A DNA stretch of 64,000 nt from UMGS1975 sp959600905 (GTDB taxonomy: Bacteria; Bacillota; Clostridia; Christensenellales; QAND01), in NCBI GenBank assembly GCA_959600905.1, contig CAUGNO010000008.1:1-64000 (forward strand), written 5' to 3'. A program made the position numbers and the translations under genes. Each line of letters begins with the position of its first letter. The first letter of the stretch is position 1. Below the pieces are notes generated by a model. The model ran no database searches, was not told the DNA's origin, and saw only the letters and a program-made list of their open reading frames with translations. Positions 50,833-58,883 of this stretch are shown here, one piece after another.

Positions 50833-53487
50833 TTTTGCACAGCGCTTTAGGCGTACCATCCCCTTGCTTAGCTCCACCAGCAGCAGAGGGGCCAGAGAGA
50901 ACAGCAGTGTGATGCCCCACTGCGCCAGAGAGAGCGTCGTCAGTTTGAAAAAGCCGCGGAGCGGCGGCAGGAAAACAATGGCGGCCAAAATGGCAGTGGA
51001 TGCTGTCATCGCCCAGAACAGCGAACGGTTATGCGTCGAAGCGTGAAAGACTGACTCTACATTAGAGCGCTGGTTCAGCGAATGGAAAAGCTGGGAAATG
51101 GCCAAGACACAGAACGCCATCGTAACCCCCGCCGTATAGCCGGCCTGGCGCTGCCCGATAAGATATGCGGCCATGGTGCTGCCGGCAATGAATAGCCCGT
51201 GAAGGATCACACGGCGGATCAATCCGCGCTCAAACAGCGTACCGGATCTTACGGGCGGTTCGTGCATGATATTGGCGTCCGCAGGATCCACGCCTAGTGC
51301 AATGGCGGGCAAAGAATCGGTGGCCAGGTTGATCAACAGGATGTGAACAGCCAAAATCGGCGGTTCCCAATTCAATACCGTGGCAATGAAAAGCACCAGG
51401 ATCTCTGCGATATTGCCGGCCAACAGAAATTGGATTACCTTTTGTATGTTGCGATATACACGCCTTCCTTCGCGGATGGCATACTCAATGGTGGTAAAGT
51501 TATCGTCCAATAGGATAACGTCGGCAGCATCCTTGGCCACATCCGTACCGCTTTGCCCCATGGCTACGCCGATATCCGCAGCTTTTAGTGCAGGAGAGTC
51601 GTTTACGCCATCCCCTGTCATGGCCGCCACTTCGCCGATCCGCTTGAGTGATTGGATGATGCGCAGCTTATCCGTTGGAGACACACGGGCAAACACCGTG
51701 GTGGTTTTTACCTTTTCATCCAAGGCCTTGTCGGACATGGCGTGCAGCTCGTTCCCCTCTATCACGGTATTGCCTTCACGGAAAATCCCAAGCTGCTTGG
51801 CAATGGCCATCGCCGTTATCTTATGATCTCCGGTGATCATAATGGTACGAATGCCGGCCCTGTGGCAGGTCTCCACCGCCGTAATGACTTCTTTGCGCGG
51901 CGGATCTATCATACCACAAGCACCGATGAAGGTCAGATCATACTCGATATTTTCGTCATCATCTTCTGGAACAGCCTGCATTTTTTTCATTGCAAATCCC
52001 AGAACGCGTAGAGCTTGCGAAGACATGTCATAGCATAGCTGCAGAATATTTTTCCGCTCCTGCTCGGTCATAGGCCGCGGCCCTTCCGCTGTCAGCATTT
52101 GTGTACAGAGCGGCAGCATTTCATCCACGGCGCCCTTGGTATAGGCATAGAAAGCGCCATTCTCCTCATGAACAGTGCTCATGCGTTTTCTATCGGAATC
52201 AAAGGGTTGTTCAAATACGCGCGGATAGGCCTTCTCATGTACAAGCTGGTCAATACCAAACGCATCGGCCAAATAAATCAGCGCTCCTTCGGTGGGATCG
52301 CCCAATATTTTGCCAGGATGGTCCGGGTCCAGTGAGGCATTGTTGCAAAGCGCCGCGGCATGTACCAAGGTGCGATAGGCCGGGGTACCAGAAAGAGCGG
52401 CTTTTGCGGCGGGAAGAGCCTTGTGTACAGCAAAATCCTCCGCCACGGCAAGTTGGGTCACGGTCATTTTGTTTTGCGTCAGCGTTCCTGTTTTATCGCA
52501 GCAAATGACGGAAGCGCTGCCCAGGGTCTCCACGGCTGGCAGCTTGCGCACCAGTGCTTGGCGCTTTGCCATGCGTTGTACGCCCAGCGCCATGACAATG
52601 GTGGCGGTGGCCGGCAGCCCTTCTGGGATGATAGAAATGGCCAATGAAACAGCTGTCATCAGCAGCGGCACCAGCGGGCGTCCATATAGCATCCCAATGA
52701 TAAAGATCAGCACACAAACGACCAAGCCGACAACGCTCAGCGTTTTGCCGACGGAGTTCAGCTTTCTCTTGAGCGGGGTATCCGTTTCATCCTGCGTATC
52801 CAAAGCGCCGGCGATCTGCCCTACCTCGGTGTGCATTCCTGTGCCAACGACGACGCCGGTACCGTTGCCGTACATAACAATGGAGGAGGTATAGGCCATA
52901 TTCAGCCTGTCGCCCAAAGGAGCCTCTGCAGATACCAGCATTTCAGCGTCTTTTTCCACGGGAACGGATTCGCCTGTTAATGAAGCCTCTTGGATCTTCA
53001 GATTGGATGAGTCTATCAGCCGCATATCGGCGGGAACAATACTGCCGTCCTCCAAATATACGATGTCTCCAGGTACGAGTTCACTGGCTGGGACAATGCT
53101 TTCTTCCCCGTTGCGCAGCACACGTGCCTGCGGAGAACTGAGACTGCGCAAGGCAGCCAAGGCATCGGAGGCTTTTTTTTCCTGTACGACGCCAATGATA
53201 GCATTGACAATGACGATCGTTAGAATCACAATGGCTTCAATCCATTCATTGAGAAGCCCGGACAGCAGTGCGGCTCCCAAAAGGATTAGTACCATCACAT
53301 CGGTAAGTTGCTCAAAAAACATCTTTCCTACGCTTTTGGGGGGAGATTGCCGCAATTCGTTTTTTCCATACTCTTTGAGTCTTTTGGCTGCCTCGGCATC
53401 GCTTAGCCCGTCTTCAGAAGTTTGATAGTCGCGGTACACTTCTTCTAACGGCATGGAATGCCAAGGCTGTTGTTTGTGATTTTCCAT
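50830..53487 (-). CDS. P2-type cation (probably Ca2+) transporting ATPase
   Basis: An 885-residue P-type ATPase resembling SERCA/LMCA1 calcium pumps. LTGESVPVEKD is the actuator motif, DKTGTLTQNKM (about residue 330) the phosphorylation site, TGDGVNDSPALKAADIG the hinge. Membrane ligand segments SIIPEGLPATATIV (helix 4) and NLATDSLPAIALGVDPAD (helix 6) match Ca2+ pumps, so it probably exports Ca2+ (Mn2+ is also possible). The ATG at 53487 is unusually far (15 bases) from GGAG, and a hairpin covers it. A long attenuated leader precedes it. Confidence 0.92.
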   Translation of the reverse strand: MENHKQQPWHSMPLEEVYRDYQTSEDGLSDAEAAKRLKEYGKNELRQSPPKSVGKMFFEQLTDVMVLILLGAALLSGLLNEWIEAIVILTIVIVNAIIGVVQEKKASDALAALRSLSSPQARVLRNGEESIVPASELVPGDIVYLEDGSIVPADMRLIDSSNLKIQEASLTGESVPVEKDAEMLVSAEAPLGDRLNMAYTSSIVMYGNGTGVVVGTGMHTEVGQIAGALDTQDETDTPLKRKLNSVGKTLSVVGLVVCVLIFIIGMLYGRPLVPLLMTAVSLAISIIPEGLPATATIVMALGVQRMAKRQALVRKLPAVETLGSASVICCDKTGTLTQNKMTVTQLAVAEDFAVHKALPAAKAALSGTPAYRTLVHAAALCNNASLDPDHPGKILGDPTEGALIYLADAFGIDQLVHEKAYPRVFEQPFDSDRKRMSTVHEENGAFYAYTKGAVDEMLPLCTQMLTAEGPRPMTEQERKNILQLCYDMSSQALRVLGFAMKKMQAVPEDDDENIEYDLTFIGACGMIDPPRKEVITAVETCHRAGIRTIMITGDHKITAMAIAKQLGIFREGNTVIEGNELHAMSDKALDEKVKTTTVFARVSPTDKLRIIQSLKRIGEVAAMTGDGVNDSPALKAADIGVAMGQSGTDVAKDAADVILLDDNFTTIEYAIREGRRVYRNIQKVIQFLLAGNIAEILVLFIATVLNWEPPILAVHILLINLATDSLPAIALGVDPADANIMHEPPVRSGTLFERGLIRRVILHGLFIAGSTMAAYLIGQRQAGYTAGVTMAFCVLAISQLFHSLNQRSNVESVFHASTHNRSLFWAMTASTAILAAIVFLPPLRGFFKLTTLSLAQWGITLLFSLAPLLLVELSKGMVRLKRCAK

Positions 53488-53497
53488 ATCTGGAAAA
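53480..53497 (-). promoter_or_regulatory. Hairpin over the ATPase start codon
   Basis: TTTTCCA and TGGAAAA form a 7-bp hairpin with a 4-base loop that overlaps the ATG (53485-53487). The GGAG ribosome site lies about 15 bases before the start, so folding could hide or reposition initiation. Confidence 0.45.
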
Positions 53498-53549
53498 GAT
53501 CACTCCTTTCATAGTATATAGTTTTGGCTTTAGCCATGCTATGCATACA

Positions 53550-53596
53550 CAAAAAGACATAGCCCCGACCTTTCCTTGGAAAAGCAGGCTATGCCT
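53550..53596 (-). terminator. Intrinsic terminator in the ATPase leader (attenuator)
   Basis: On the minus strand, a long GCATAGCC...GGCTATGT hairpin with an inner CTTTTCC/GGAAAGG helix is followed by TTTTTG, about 63 bases before the ATPase ATG. A terminator within the leader implies regulated read-through. Confidence 0.75.
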
Positions 53597-53599
53597 TGC

Positions 53600-53705
53600 A
53601 TGCAACAAATATGGAATTTTGAATCATTTTTTGGGGTGGTGTCGCCTGTATCAGCGTCGTCCATCGAAAAAAATCGTGCTCCCTTCGCAAACCAGCAGGT
53701 TTGTA
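53600..53705 (-). ncRNA. Riboswitch-like leader of the P-type ATPase, possibly a divergent yybP-ykoY
   Basis: Between the transcription start (about 53705) and the attenuator lies about 105 bases of RNA: an AAACC/GGTTT hairpin, AGGGAGCACG, a CGATTTTTTTCG hairpin, then GATACAGGCGACACC. GGGAG and ATACA-GGCGA-ACC recall the two conserved sides of the yybP-ykoY Mn2+ riboswitch, which controls P-type ATPases and Mn exporters. The match is partial (GGGGAGUAG is not intact), so the class is uncertain, but the expression-platform logic is clear. Confidence 0.4.
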
Positions 53706-53711
53706 AGGCTT

Positions 53712-53741
53712 AGTATAATGGGAAGGGAAGCATTCTGTCAA
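53712..53741 (-). promoter_or_regulatory. Promoter of the P-type ATPase leader
   Basis: On the minus strand, a perfect TTGACA (53736-53741), 18 bases, then TATACT (53712-53717). Transcription would start near 53705, giving a leader of about 215 bases. Confidence 0.75.
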
Positions 53742-53749
53742 GAATGAGG

Positions 53750-54349
53750 TCATAAAACAGAAAAACTGCGGAGCATAGTTTCAAAGATTTCCGGCGCCTG
53801 TGTATCGCCGTAAGTCCAGTCAGCGGTAAAAATATAAGCGCCGCGCTGGCTATCAATCACGCGCCAGGCCGCACAGCGATCCCCGGCCTTGGGCGCTTTT
53901 GGGGTCAGTGTACCGGCAAAGGGAACCGTACGGATCTGGTCTTTTTCCTCGGCCAAAGTCGTTTCCTCGGCCAAAGAAATTTCATACAGGGAAGGATCCA
54001 GCCCTAGATACGCAATCATCGCTTCCGCATCGAACAGATCGAAATCAAAAGCAGAGGGCCGGATTAAAAGTACGGAAAAGTTGGCGCTTTGGCCTGGGAT
54101 ATTCCAGGCAGCTACATAAGCGGCTTCTTCACAGCTGTTGACATACGCTGCATCAAAGCCGTTTGGGTACGCCTGAATGATTTCATCGGAAAGCACAGTT
54201 GTCTGTTGGCTCCAGTCTGCCGGCACCTGCATGGTAAACCCTGCTTGGGGCTGTGTAAAGGTGATATAGAAAGGCTTTGCCGCTGTACAGGCGCACAAGC
54301 ATAGCGCAAATAAGCAGCAGAAGACGCACAAGATTTTTTTGCAATGCAT
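53750..54349 (-). CDS. Putative lipoprotein
   Basis: A 199-residue secreted protein, family not recognised. The signal peptide ends with CLCACTAAK, where LCAC is a possible lipobox (Cys near residue 21). The rest looks like a compact beta-rich domain similar to PsbP/DcrB-like lipoproteins (GFTMQVPADW near the N-terminus, FETMLRSFSV at the end). The ATG at 54349 follows GAGGGG, and an in-frame upstream reading has no signal. The gene ends a few bases before the ATPase promoter. Confidence 0.65.
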   Translation of the reverse strand: MHCKKILCVFCCLFALCLCACTAAKPFYITFTQPQAGFTMQVPADWSQQTTVLSDEIIQAYPNGFDAAYVNSCEEAAYVAAWNIPGQSANFSVLLIRPSAFDFDLFDAEAMIAYLGLDPSLYEISLAEETTLAEEKDQIRTVPFAGTLTPKAPKAGDRCAAWRVIDSQRGAYIFTADWTYGDTQAPEIFETMLRSFSVL

Positions 54350-54415
54350 GACAATCCCCTCTTTCCACCTCCTAGTAAAGCAGACAACCGGCAAAAAAGC
54401 AAACAGGTATAAAGG

Positions 54416-54440
54416 AAAAAGGCGCTTATAGCGCCTTTTT
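54416..54440 (-). terminator. Terminator of the RsfA-like gene
   Basis: An AAAAAGGCGCTTATAGCGCCTTTTT hairpin directly after the stop codon. Confidence 0.85.
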
Positions 54441-54442
54441 GT

Positions 54443-55057
54443 TTATCTGGCGGCCTTGGACGCCAGCGCGGTCAATTGCTGTAAAAACTGAAATGTATCC
54501 AACCCGGAAACCTTTTGCAGGCTGGCGCCCAGCTCCACCAGCGCCTGATCCAATTCCTGTGCGCGCTGGTTTTGCGGTTTGCGACCCGCCTTGCTGATGC
54601 GGGGTTCGTGGTAGGGGTCGTAAGCTGGTTTGCCAGCGGCGCGCAGCGCCTGGATGGTTTGTTCTACCAAAGGCCGGTTGTTTTTCAAAAGGCTACGGTA
54701 TTTATTTTGATACCGCAGCATAGCCTTGCGATCGCCCTGGCCCAGCTTCAGCGTGATACTGCGTACGCTCATCCCTTGGGCTTGCAGCGTAAGCACCTGC
54801 TCTAACAGATGGCGGATCTCCTCATCGGTAAAGGGAATAAATGCACTGGCCCCCATGGGCGCTTCCAGCCCCTCTTCCTTAATCTTTGCATAATAAAAGT
54901 TACGGATGCTGTTGGGCTGGCGTCCGGTCAGGCGTGCAGTCTGGTCGAACGCCGCCTTGAGCGGCAGCCCTAGATCCCGGGCTTTTTTTGCCTGCTCAAA
55001 TAGAATGTCTTGTTCGTGCTGTGTCCAGCCTGTTTTGCCGGACGGCTTTGCTGTCAT
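54443..55057 (-). CDS. RsfA-like Myb/SANT DNA-binding regulator
   Basis: A 204-residue probable transcription regulator. An N-terminal Myb-like helix-turn-helix (GWTQHEQDILFEQAKKARDLGLP, then LTGRQPNSIRNFYYAK, spaced by AAFDQTAR) resembles the prespore regulator RsfA. A second helical region (FTDEEIRHLLEQVLTLQAQGMSVRSITLKLGQGDRKAMLRYQNKYR) looks like a degenerate repeat. The C-terminus is predicted coiled. It may act in sporulation, but this is inference. It is divergent from the gene at 55315. Confidence 0.65.
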   Translation of the reverse strand: MTAKPSGKTGWTQHEQDILFEQAKKARDLGLPLKAAFDQTARLTGRQPNSIRNFYYAKIKEEGLEAPMGASAFIPFTDEEIRHLLEQVLTLQAQGMSVRSITLKLGQGDRKAMLRYQNKYRSLLKNNRPLVEQTIQALRAAGKPAYDPYHEPRISKAGRKPQNQRAQELDQALVELGASLQKVSGLDTFQFLQQLTALASKAAR

Positions 55058-55172
55058 ATCGACGCCCCCTGTTCTTTGATGAGTTTAGTATGGACAAAAA
55101 ATAGTGATTTATGCGTGAGCCTAGGAAAAAAGAAAAGCGAAAAGCAAACTCTTTTCACTTTTGTGTACTATA

Positions 55173-55192
55173 CCTTATGCCCCATCATAAGG
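55173..55192. repeat. Inverted repeat in the divergent control region
   Basis: CCTTATG and CATAAGG separated by six bases, between the RsfA-like gene and the gene at 55315. It could be an operator. The rest of 55058-55314 is AT-rich and shows no gene. Confidence 0.4.
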
Positions 55193-55314
55193 GGCTATGT
55201 ATAAAAAAGTCGAGATTCAGCCCTTTTTGGCATTTTCCCAATCAAAGAAGTTGTGCTATTCACATGCGTTTTGTTCATACAATGAGGAAAGGAAATGAAA
55301 GGGGAGGGACGACG

Positions 55315-56325
55315 TTGCTATTGCCGATGATTCATATCCCAAAACAGCCTATTCCACAGATCATAAGCCTAAACGGGCAAATCATAGGCGATACGACGCA
55401 GGAAATCGTCTGCCCCGTTTCGCCAAGCGGCGCCATTTACCTAACGGCACAGCCTTTATCAGAGGGATATCTGCCAAAGGCGGTAAAGCTACAGCTTATG
55501 CAGGGACAGCCCATCGAAGCGCCCCTGGGTGGCCAGTGCTTTTTGCAGGGAGAGACGATCCACATCCATTGGCAGCTGGCTTCTATTGGCACGGAGGCCG
55601 TCCGTAAATATCCGCATTTGCTTGCTAGCCAATCCTTTTTCTTGGACGGAATTGCCTATGAAGCGACGCTGTCCGAAGAGCGGGAGACATACCTTGCCAT
55701 CGGTGCCCAGGATACCGGCGATCTGAGCTTTATATACCAAGTTGAGGATCTGGCACAGGCCGAAATACAAATCGTCTCCGTGTTTTCACAGGCGGATCTT
55801 TTCATTCAGGGGCAAGGCGCAAAGGGGCCTAGATTTTTGTTCTGTGCCTATCAGCAGGGCCGGTACCGCGTCTTGCTGGATGAATATGCGCGTGCCGAAC
55901 TGGATGGTAAAAGCCTGACGGTATACCAGGCGCTCTTGGATGCGTTAGGACATGAGCGGCGTACGACATACCAATACCAAAATGATAGCTGGCAACGCCA
56001 GAGCGAAGAGATTTTGCCGGTGCCTCTTGCAGAGAGAGCATTGCTGCCCCCGGATAAAATGGCGGAGGCGTTTGCGCAGGCAGTTTTGTACCGCAATCAA
56101 GAAGAAATGCAGTGGTGCTTGGTTCCAGAATGGGCATCAGAGCTCTCATTGGATGAAGCGGCTGCCTTTTTAGGCTCCTTTGATTTTGTGTATGAGACGC
56201 AAGTACGAAAAGAAGAGCAAATAGTTTTGCTCTTAGCGGCCAAACTATTTGAGGACGCCTTTGTTCTTCATGATTTCCGCTGCACCTTTGAGCAGGGACG
56301 CATGGCCAATATCGAGACGGACTGA
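55315..56325 (+). CDS. Unrecognised protein, 336 residues
   Basis: I cannot assign this to a family. It lacks a signal peptide and membrane segments and looks globular and acidic, with an even mix of strands and helices. Its first quarter reads like a repeated beta domain (LISL...VSPSGAIYLTAQPLSEGYLP). The central part has YQVEDLAQAEIQIVSVF and the end GRMANIETD. The start is TTG 55315, with GGGGAGGG six bases before it. The ATG at 55327 is the alternative. The gene is intact and uses codons like its neighbours, and yugP follows 60 bases later. Confidence 0.7.
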   Translation: MLLPMIHIPKQPIPQIISLNGQIIGDTTQEIVCPVSPSGAIYLTAQPLSEGYLPKAVKLQLMQGQPIEAPLGGQCFLQGETIHIHWQLASIGTEAVRKYPHLLASQSFFLDGIAYEATLSEERETYLAIGAQDTGDLSFIYQVEDLAQAEIQIVSVFSQADLFIQGQGAKGPRFLFCAYQQGRYRVLLDEYARAELDGKSLTVYQALLDALGHERRTTYQYQNDSWQRQSEEILPVPLAERALLPPDKMAEAFAQAVLYRNQEEMQWCLVPEWASELSLDEAAAFLGSFDFVYETQVRKEEQIVLLLAAKLFEDAFVLHDFRCTFEQGRMANIETD

Positions 56326-56327
56326 GG

Positions 56328-56356
56328 TTGCGGACAAAGAGCGCCTGTGCTACAAT
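56328..56356 (+). promoter_or_regulatory. Promoter of the YugP-like gene
   Basis: TTGCGG (56328-56333), 17 bases, then TACAAT (56351-56356). Confidence 0.55.
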
Positions 56357-56384
56357 ACTCTGAAATCAAGGAGGCAACTGTTTA

Positions 56385-57074
56385 ATGTTTTTCCCCTATT
56401 ATTTTGATAGAACCATTCTCTTAGTTCTGGTGGGGATGGCAATCGTGGGCTGGGCCCAATGGCGTGTCAGCCATGTCTATAAGAAAAACCAGGCACTGTA
56501 TACGCAAAAAGGGGAGACGGGCGCGCAGATTGCCCGGCGCCTTTTGGATAACGCCGGCCTTCGCGACGTTCCCATCGAAGTAATCGGCGGTAGAATGTCC
56601 GATCATTATGATCCGCGCAGCCGGGTGCTGCGATTGTCGCAAGAGGTCGCCTCGCGAGCCACGGCCGCATCCATCGGCATCGCCGCGCATGAAGTCGGAC
56701 ATGCCATCCAGCATGCGCAGCGCTATGTACCGCTTTCCATGCGCAATGCCATTGTGCCGGCGGTAAACCTAGCATCCAGCTTATCCATCCCACTGCTGAT
56801 ATTGGGCTTTGTGATGGAGCTTGGCGGGCTGGTTACGGCAGCGCTGATCTTATATGCATCCGTCATCGTGTTTCAGATCATTACGCTGCCGGTGGAGCTC
56901 AACGCATCCAGCCGGGCTAAGGATCTGATTTATCAAATGGGCGGTTATACGCAGGAGGAGCAAAACGGCGTCAGTCAGATGCTCAGCGCTGCCGCTATGA
57001 CCTATTTAGCTTCTACATTTTTGGCGCTGCTGCAATTTTTAAGATTGCTGCTGATTACACGAAATAGGGACTAA
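56385..57074 (+). CDS. Neutral zinc metallopeptidase, YugP family
   Basis: A 229-residue membrane metalloprotease-like protein. One N-terminal helix (about 5-25), a cytosolic region with the zinc site AAHEVGHAIQHAQRY, and further helices (about 120-175, 195-225) fit the YugP family. Its substrate is unknown. AAGGAGG lies ten bases before the ATG. It converges on lrgB and shares a bidirectional terminator with it. Confidence 0.9.
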   Translation: MFFPYYFDRTILLVLVGMAIVGWAQWRVSHVYKKNQALYTQKGETGAQIARRLLDNAGLRDVPIEVIGGRMSDHYDPRSRVLRLSQEVASRATAASIGIAAHEVGHAIQHAQRYVPLSMRNAIVPAVNLASSLSIPLLILGFVMELGGLVTAALILYASVIVFQIITLPVELNASSRAKDLIYQMGGYTQEEQNGVSQMLSAAAMTYLASTFLALLQFLRLLLITRNRD

Positions 57075-57100
57075 AAAAGACCCAAAAGGGTCTTTTTTTA
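57073..57100. terminator. Bidirectional terminator between yugP-like and lrgB
   Basis: An AAAAAAGACCCAAAAGGGTCTTTTTT hairpin. It ends both convergent genes and overlaps the lrgB stop. Confidence 0.85.
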
Positions 57101-57778
57101 CTTTAAAAACAACGCGAACAGCACCGTCCAAGCGCCGGCAATGCCAATGGAAAGGCCGCTCATGGCGCCCTGTACCTCTCCAATTTCCAGGGCCTTGGAA
57201 GTGCCAACTGCATGGCTGGATGTTCCAATGGCAATCCCTTGCGCCACAGGATCCTCGATTTTCAGCCACTTGATAAGATAAGGAGCTAAGATGGCGCCGG
57301 GTACGCCTGTCGTCATTACAATGACTACCGTAATGGCGGTGATGCCGCCGGCCTGCTCACATAAGGCTACGGCGATGGGCGTTGTTACGGATTTTGGCAT
57401 AAGCGAAACCGTCACTTGCTGATCCAGGCCAAACAGATGGCATAAAAGGAGGGTCATGAGCATGGAGGTAAGCGCGCCGATGCCTGTTCCAAAAAGAACG
57501 GGAAGCCAGTTCTTTTTCAGTACCTCCCGTTGCCGGTAAATGGAAAGGGCCAAAGAGGCCGTGGCTGCCGGCAAGAACATGGAGATGATATTGCCCCCTT
57601 GTTCATAATACGAAAGAGGAACACCGGTTAGCGCCAAAAAGCCGATGACGCAGCATAGCGCAATAAGCAAAGGATGCAAAATCAGTAGGCCGGTTTTTTT
57701 ATGAATGAATACGCCAAATGCATAAGCAGCCAGCGAGAGAAAGATGCCAAACAATGGCGTGTCAAGAAGGGCTATCAT
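57098..57778 (-). CDS. lrgB: LrgB family membrane protein
   Basis: A 226-residue membrane protein with six or more helices. MPKSVTTPIAVALCEQAGG, SSHAVGTSKALEIGEVQGAMSGLSIGIAG and LHPLLIALCCVIGFLALTG are characteristic LrgB segments. LrgB works with LrgA; relatives are linked to cell lysis control or to export of small organic acids. It overlaps lrgA by 17 bases and has AAGGAGG before the ATG. Confidence 0.92.
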   Translation of the reverse strand: MIALLDTPLFGIFLSLAAYAFGVFIHKKTGLLILHPLLIALCCVIGFLALTGVPLSYYEQGGNIISMFLPAATASLALSIYRQREVLKKNWLPVLFGTGIGALTSMLMTLLLCHLFGLDQQVTVSLMPKSVTTPIAVALCEQAGGITAITVVIVMTTGVPGAILAPYLIKWLKIEDPVAQGIAIGTSSHAVGTSKALEIGEVQGAMSGLSIGIAGAWTVLFALFLK

Positions 57779-58142
57779 GGCGGGCCTCCTTTCTTTTGCG
57801 CTGCCAGGCCATCAGAGCTTTTAGGCTCAGCGCAGTTACGGTAAAGGTGACGATGGTCACAACAATCCCGATGAAAACAATCTCAAAGAGATACATTTGC
57901 AACAAAGGCCATACATCCATTACCATGACAAGGCTGGGCAAAAAGAGAATGCCCATGTTTTCCAGTAAATAATCACCCACAGGCTGTACCTGCCGCTGCT
58001 TTAATATGCCCAATAGCAGCAACAAAAGCAACAGGGCCATGCTGACGACGCTGCCCGGAATTGGAACCGGCAGATACGCAGAGACTACATCCCCGATCCA
58101 ACACAAAAAGAACAGAAGGGCTAAGGATTGTAAGACTTTCAT
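57762..58142 (-). CDS. lrgA: LrgA/CidA family holin-like protein
   Basis: A 126-residue membrane protein with four helices. QSLALLFFLCWIGDVVSAYLPVPIPGSVVSMALLLLLLLLGI (with VPIPGSV conserved) and the ENMGILFLPSLVMVMDVWPLL stretch match CidA/LrgA. Its ATG at 58142 overlaps the stop codon of the upstream membrane gene (ATGA). A longer in-frame reading goes through that upstream gene and is not real. Confidence 0.9.
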   Translation of the reverse strand: MKVLQSLALLFFLCWIGDVVSAYLPVPIPGSVVSMALLLLLLLLGILKQRQVQPVGDYLLENMGILFLPSLVMVMDVWPLLQMYLFEIVFIGIVVTIVTFTVTALSLKALMAWQRKRKEARHDSPS

Positions 58143-58795
58143 TTCTTTTTCTTCCCATCTGTCAGAGATGGCGTGCCATACTCCGGATAAATCCGGTACT
58201 GATTGTTCAATGCAAGAAAGCAAGCGTTGAACATGGCGATGACCCAGGTCATCACAAATAAGGTGACTACGCTCATCAGCTGCACAATCATTGCGATGTT
58301 GAACAATGAAAACCGAATGCCGATGGCATAAACGATATAGGCTATGATATAAACCGCTTGGCTGATCCAAAGCCAACGCCAGCGTGACCATATGATGGGC
58401 TCCACCTGGGCATTTTGGCCGGTTTGCCGCGAAATGATGGCGGTGGACTTGCATAGCGCCCGGATGTACAGCACATACAGCACTGTGCCGCCGATGCTCA
58501 TGATGACAAGCAGCCACCATGGGTACATATGCTGGGTAAAGATAAACCAAAGAGTGATCCCAAGATCGATCAACGAAAAGGTCATGCAAGCCCAGCACCA
58601 GTTCCAAGGAGCACGATAGCATAGATCCGTTTTACAGAGATGATATAGCCCATAGATCATAACAATGAATTTCCCAAAGGAAATGATGAGGTTTATCGTG
58701 CCGGTAAACAAGAAAGCGGCCAGCCCCAACAACATGCCGTAATAGATAAACTTCAGCCCGCGCATATCCAGCGGATGTTCATACGATTGCTCCAA
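58139..58795 (-). CDS. Polytopic membrane protein of unknown family
   Basis: A 218-residue protein with about five or six transmembrane helices and short soluble ends. It is rich in Trp and Cys (APWNWCWACMTFSLIDLG), with WSRWRWLWISQAVYIIAYIVYAI in the second half. I do not recognise the family. The start is TTG 58795, behind AAGGA, and an extended -10 (TGCTACAAT) lies upstream. Translational coupling with lrgA suggests a function in the same envelope process. Confidence 0.7.
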   Translation of the reverse strand: MEQSYEHPLDMRGLKFIYYGMLLGLAAFLFTGTINLIISFGKFIVMIYGLYHLCKTDLCYRAPWNWCWACMTFSLIDLGITLWFIFTQHMYPWWLLVIMSIGGTVLYVLYIRALCKSTAIISRQTGQNAQVEPIIWSRWRWLWISQAVYIIAYIVYAIGIRFSLFNIAMIVQLMSVVTLFVMTWVIAMFNACFLALNNQYRIYPEYGTPSLTDGKKKK

Positions 58796-58848
58796 ATCAG
58801 CTCAATCCTTTTTATTGTGATGGTAAGTATTGTAGCACAAGAAAACAA

Positions 58849-58876
58849 AAAAGGAGAGGATTTCCTCTCCTTTTTA
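58849..58876 (-). terminator. Terminator of hppA
   Basis: An AAAAAGGAGAGGATTTCCTCTCCTTTTT hairpin directly after hppA. Confidence 0.85.
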
Positions 58877-58883
58877 TTGCATT

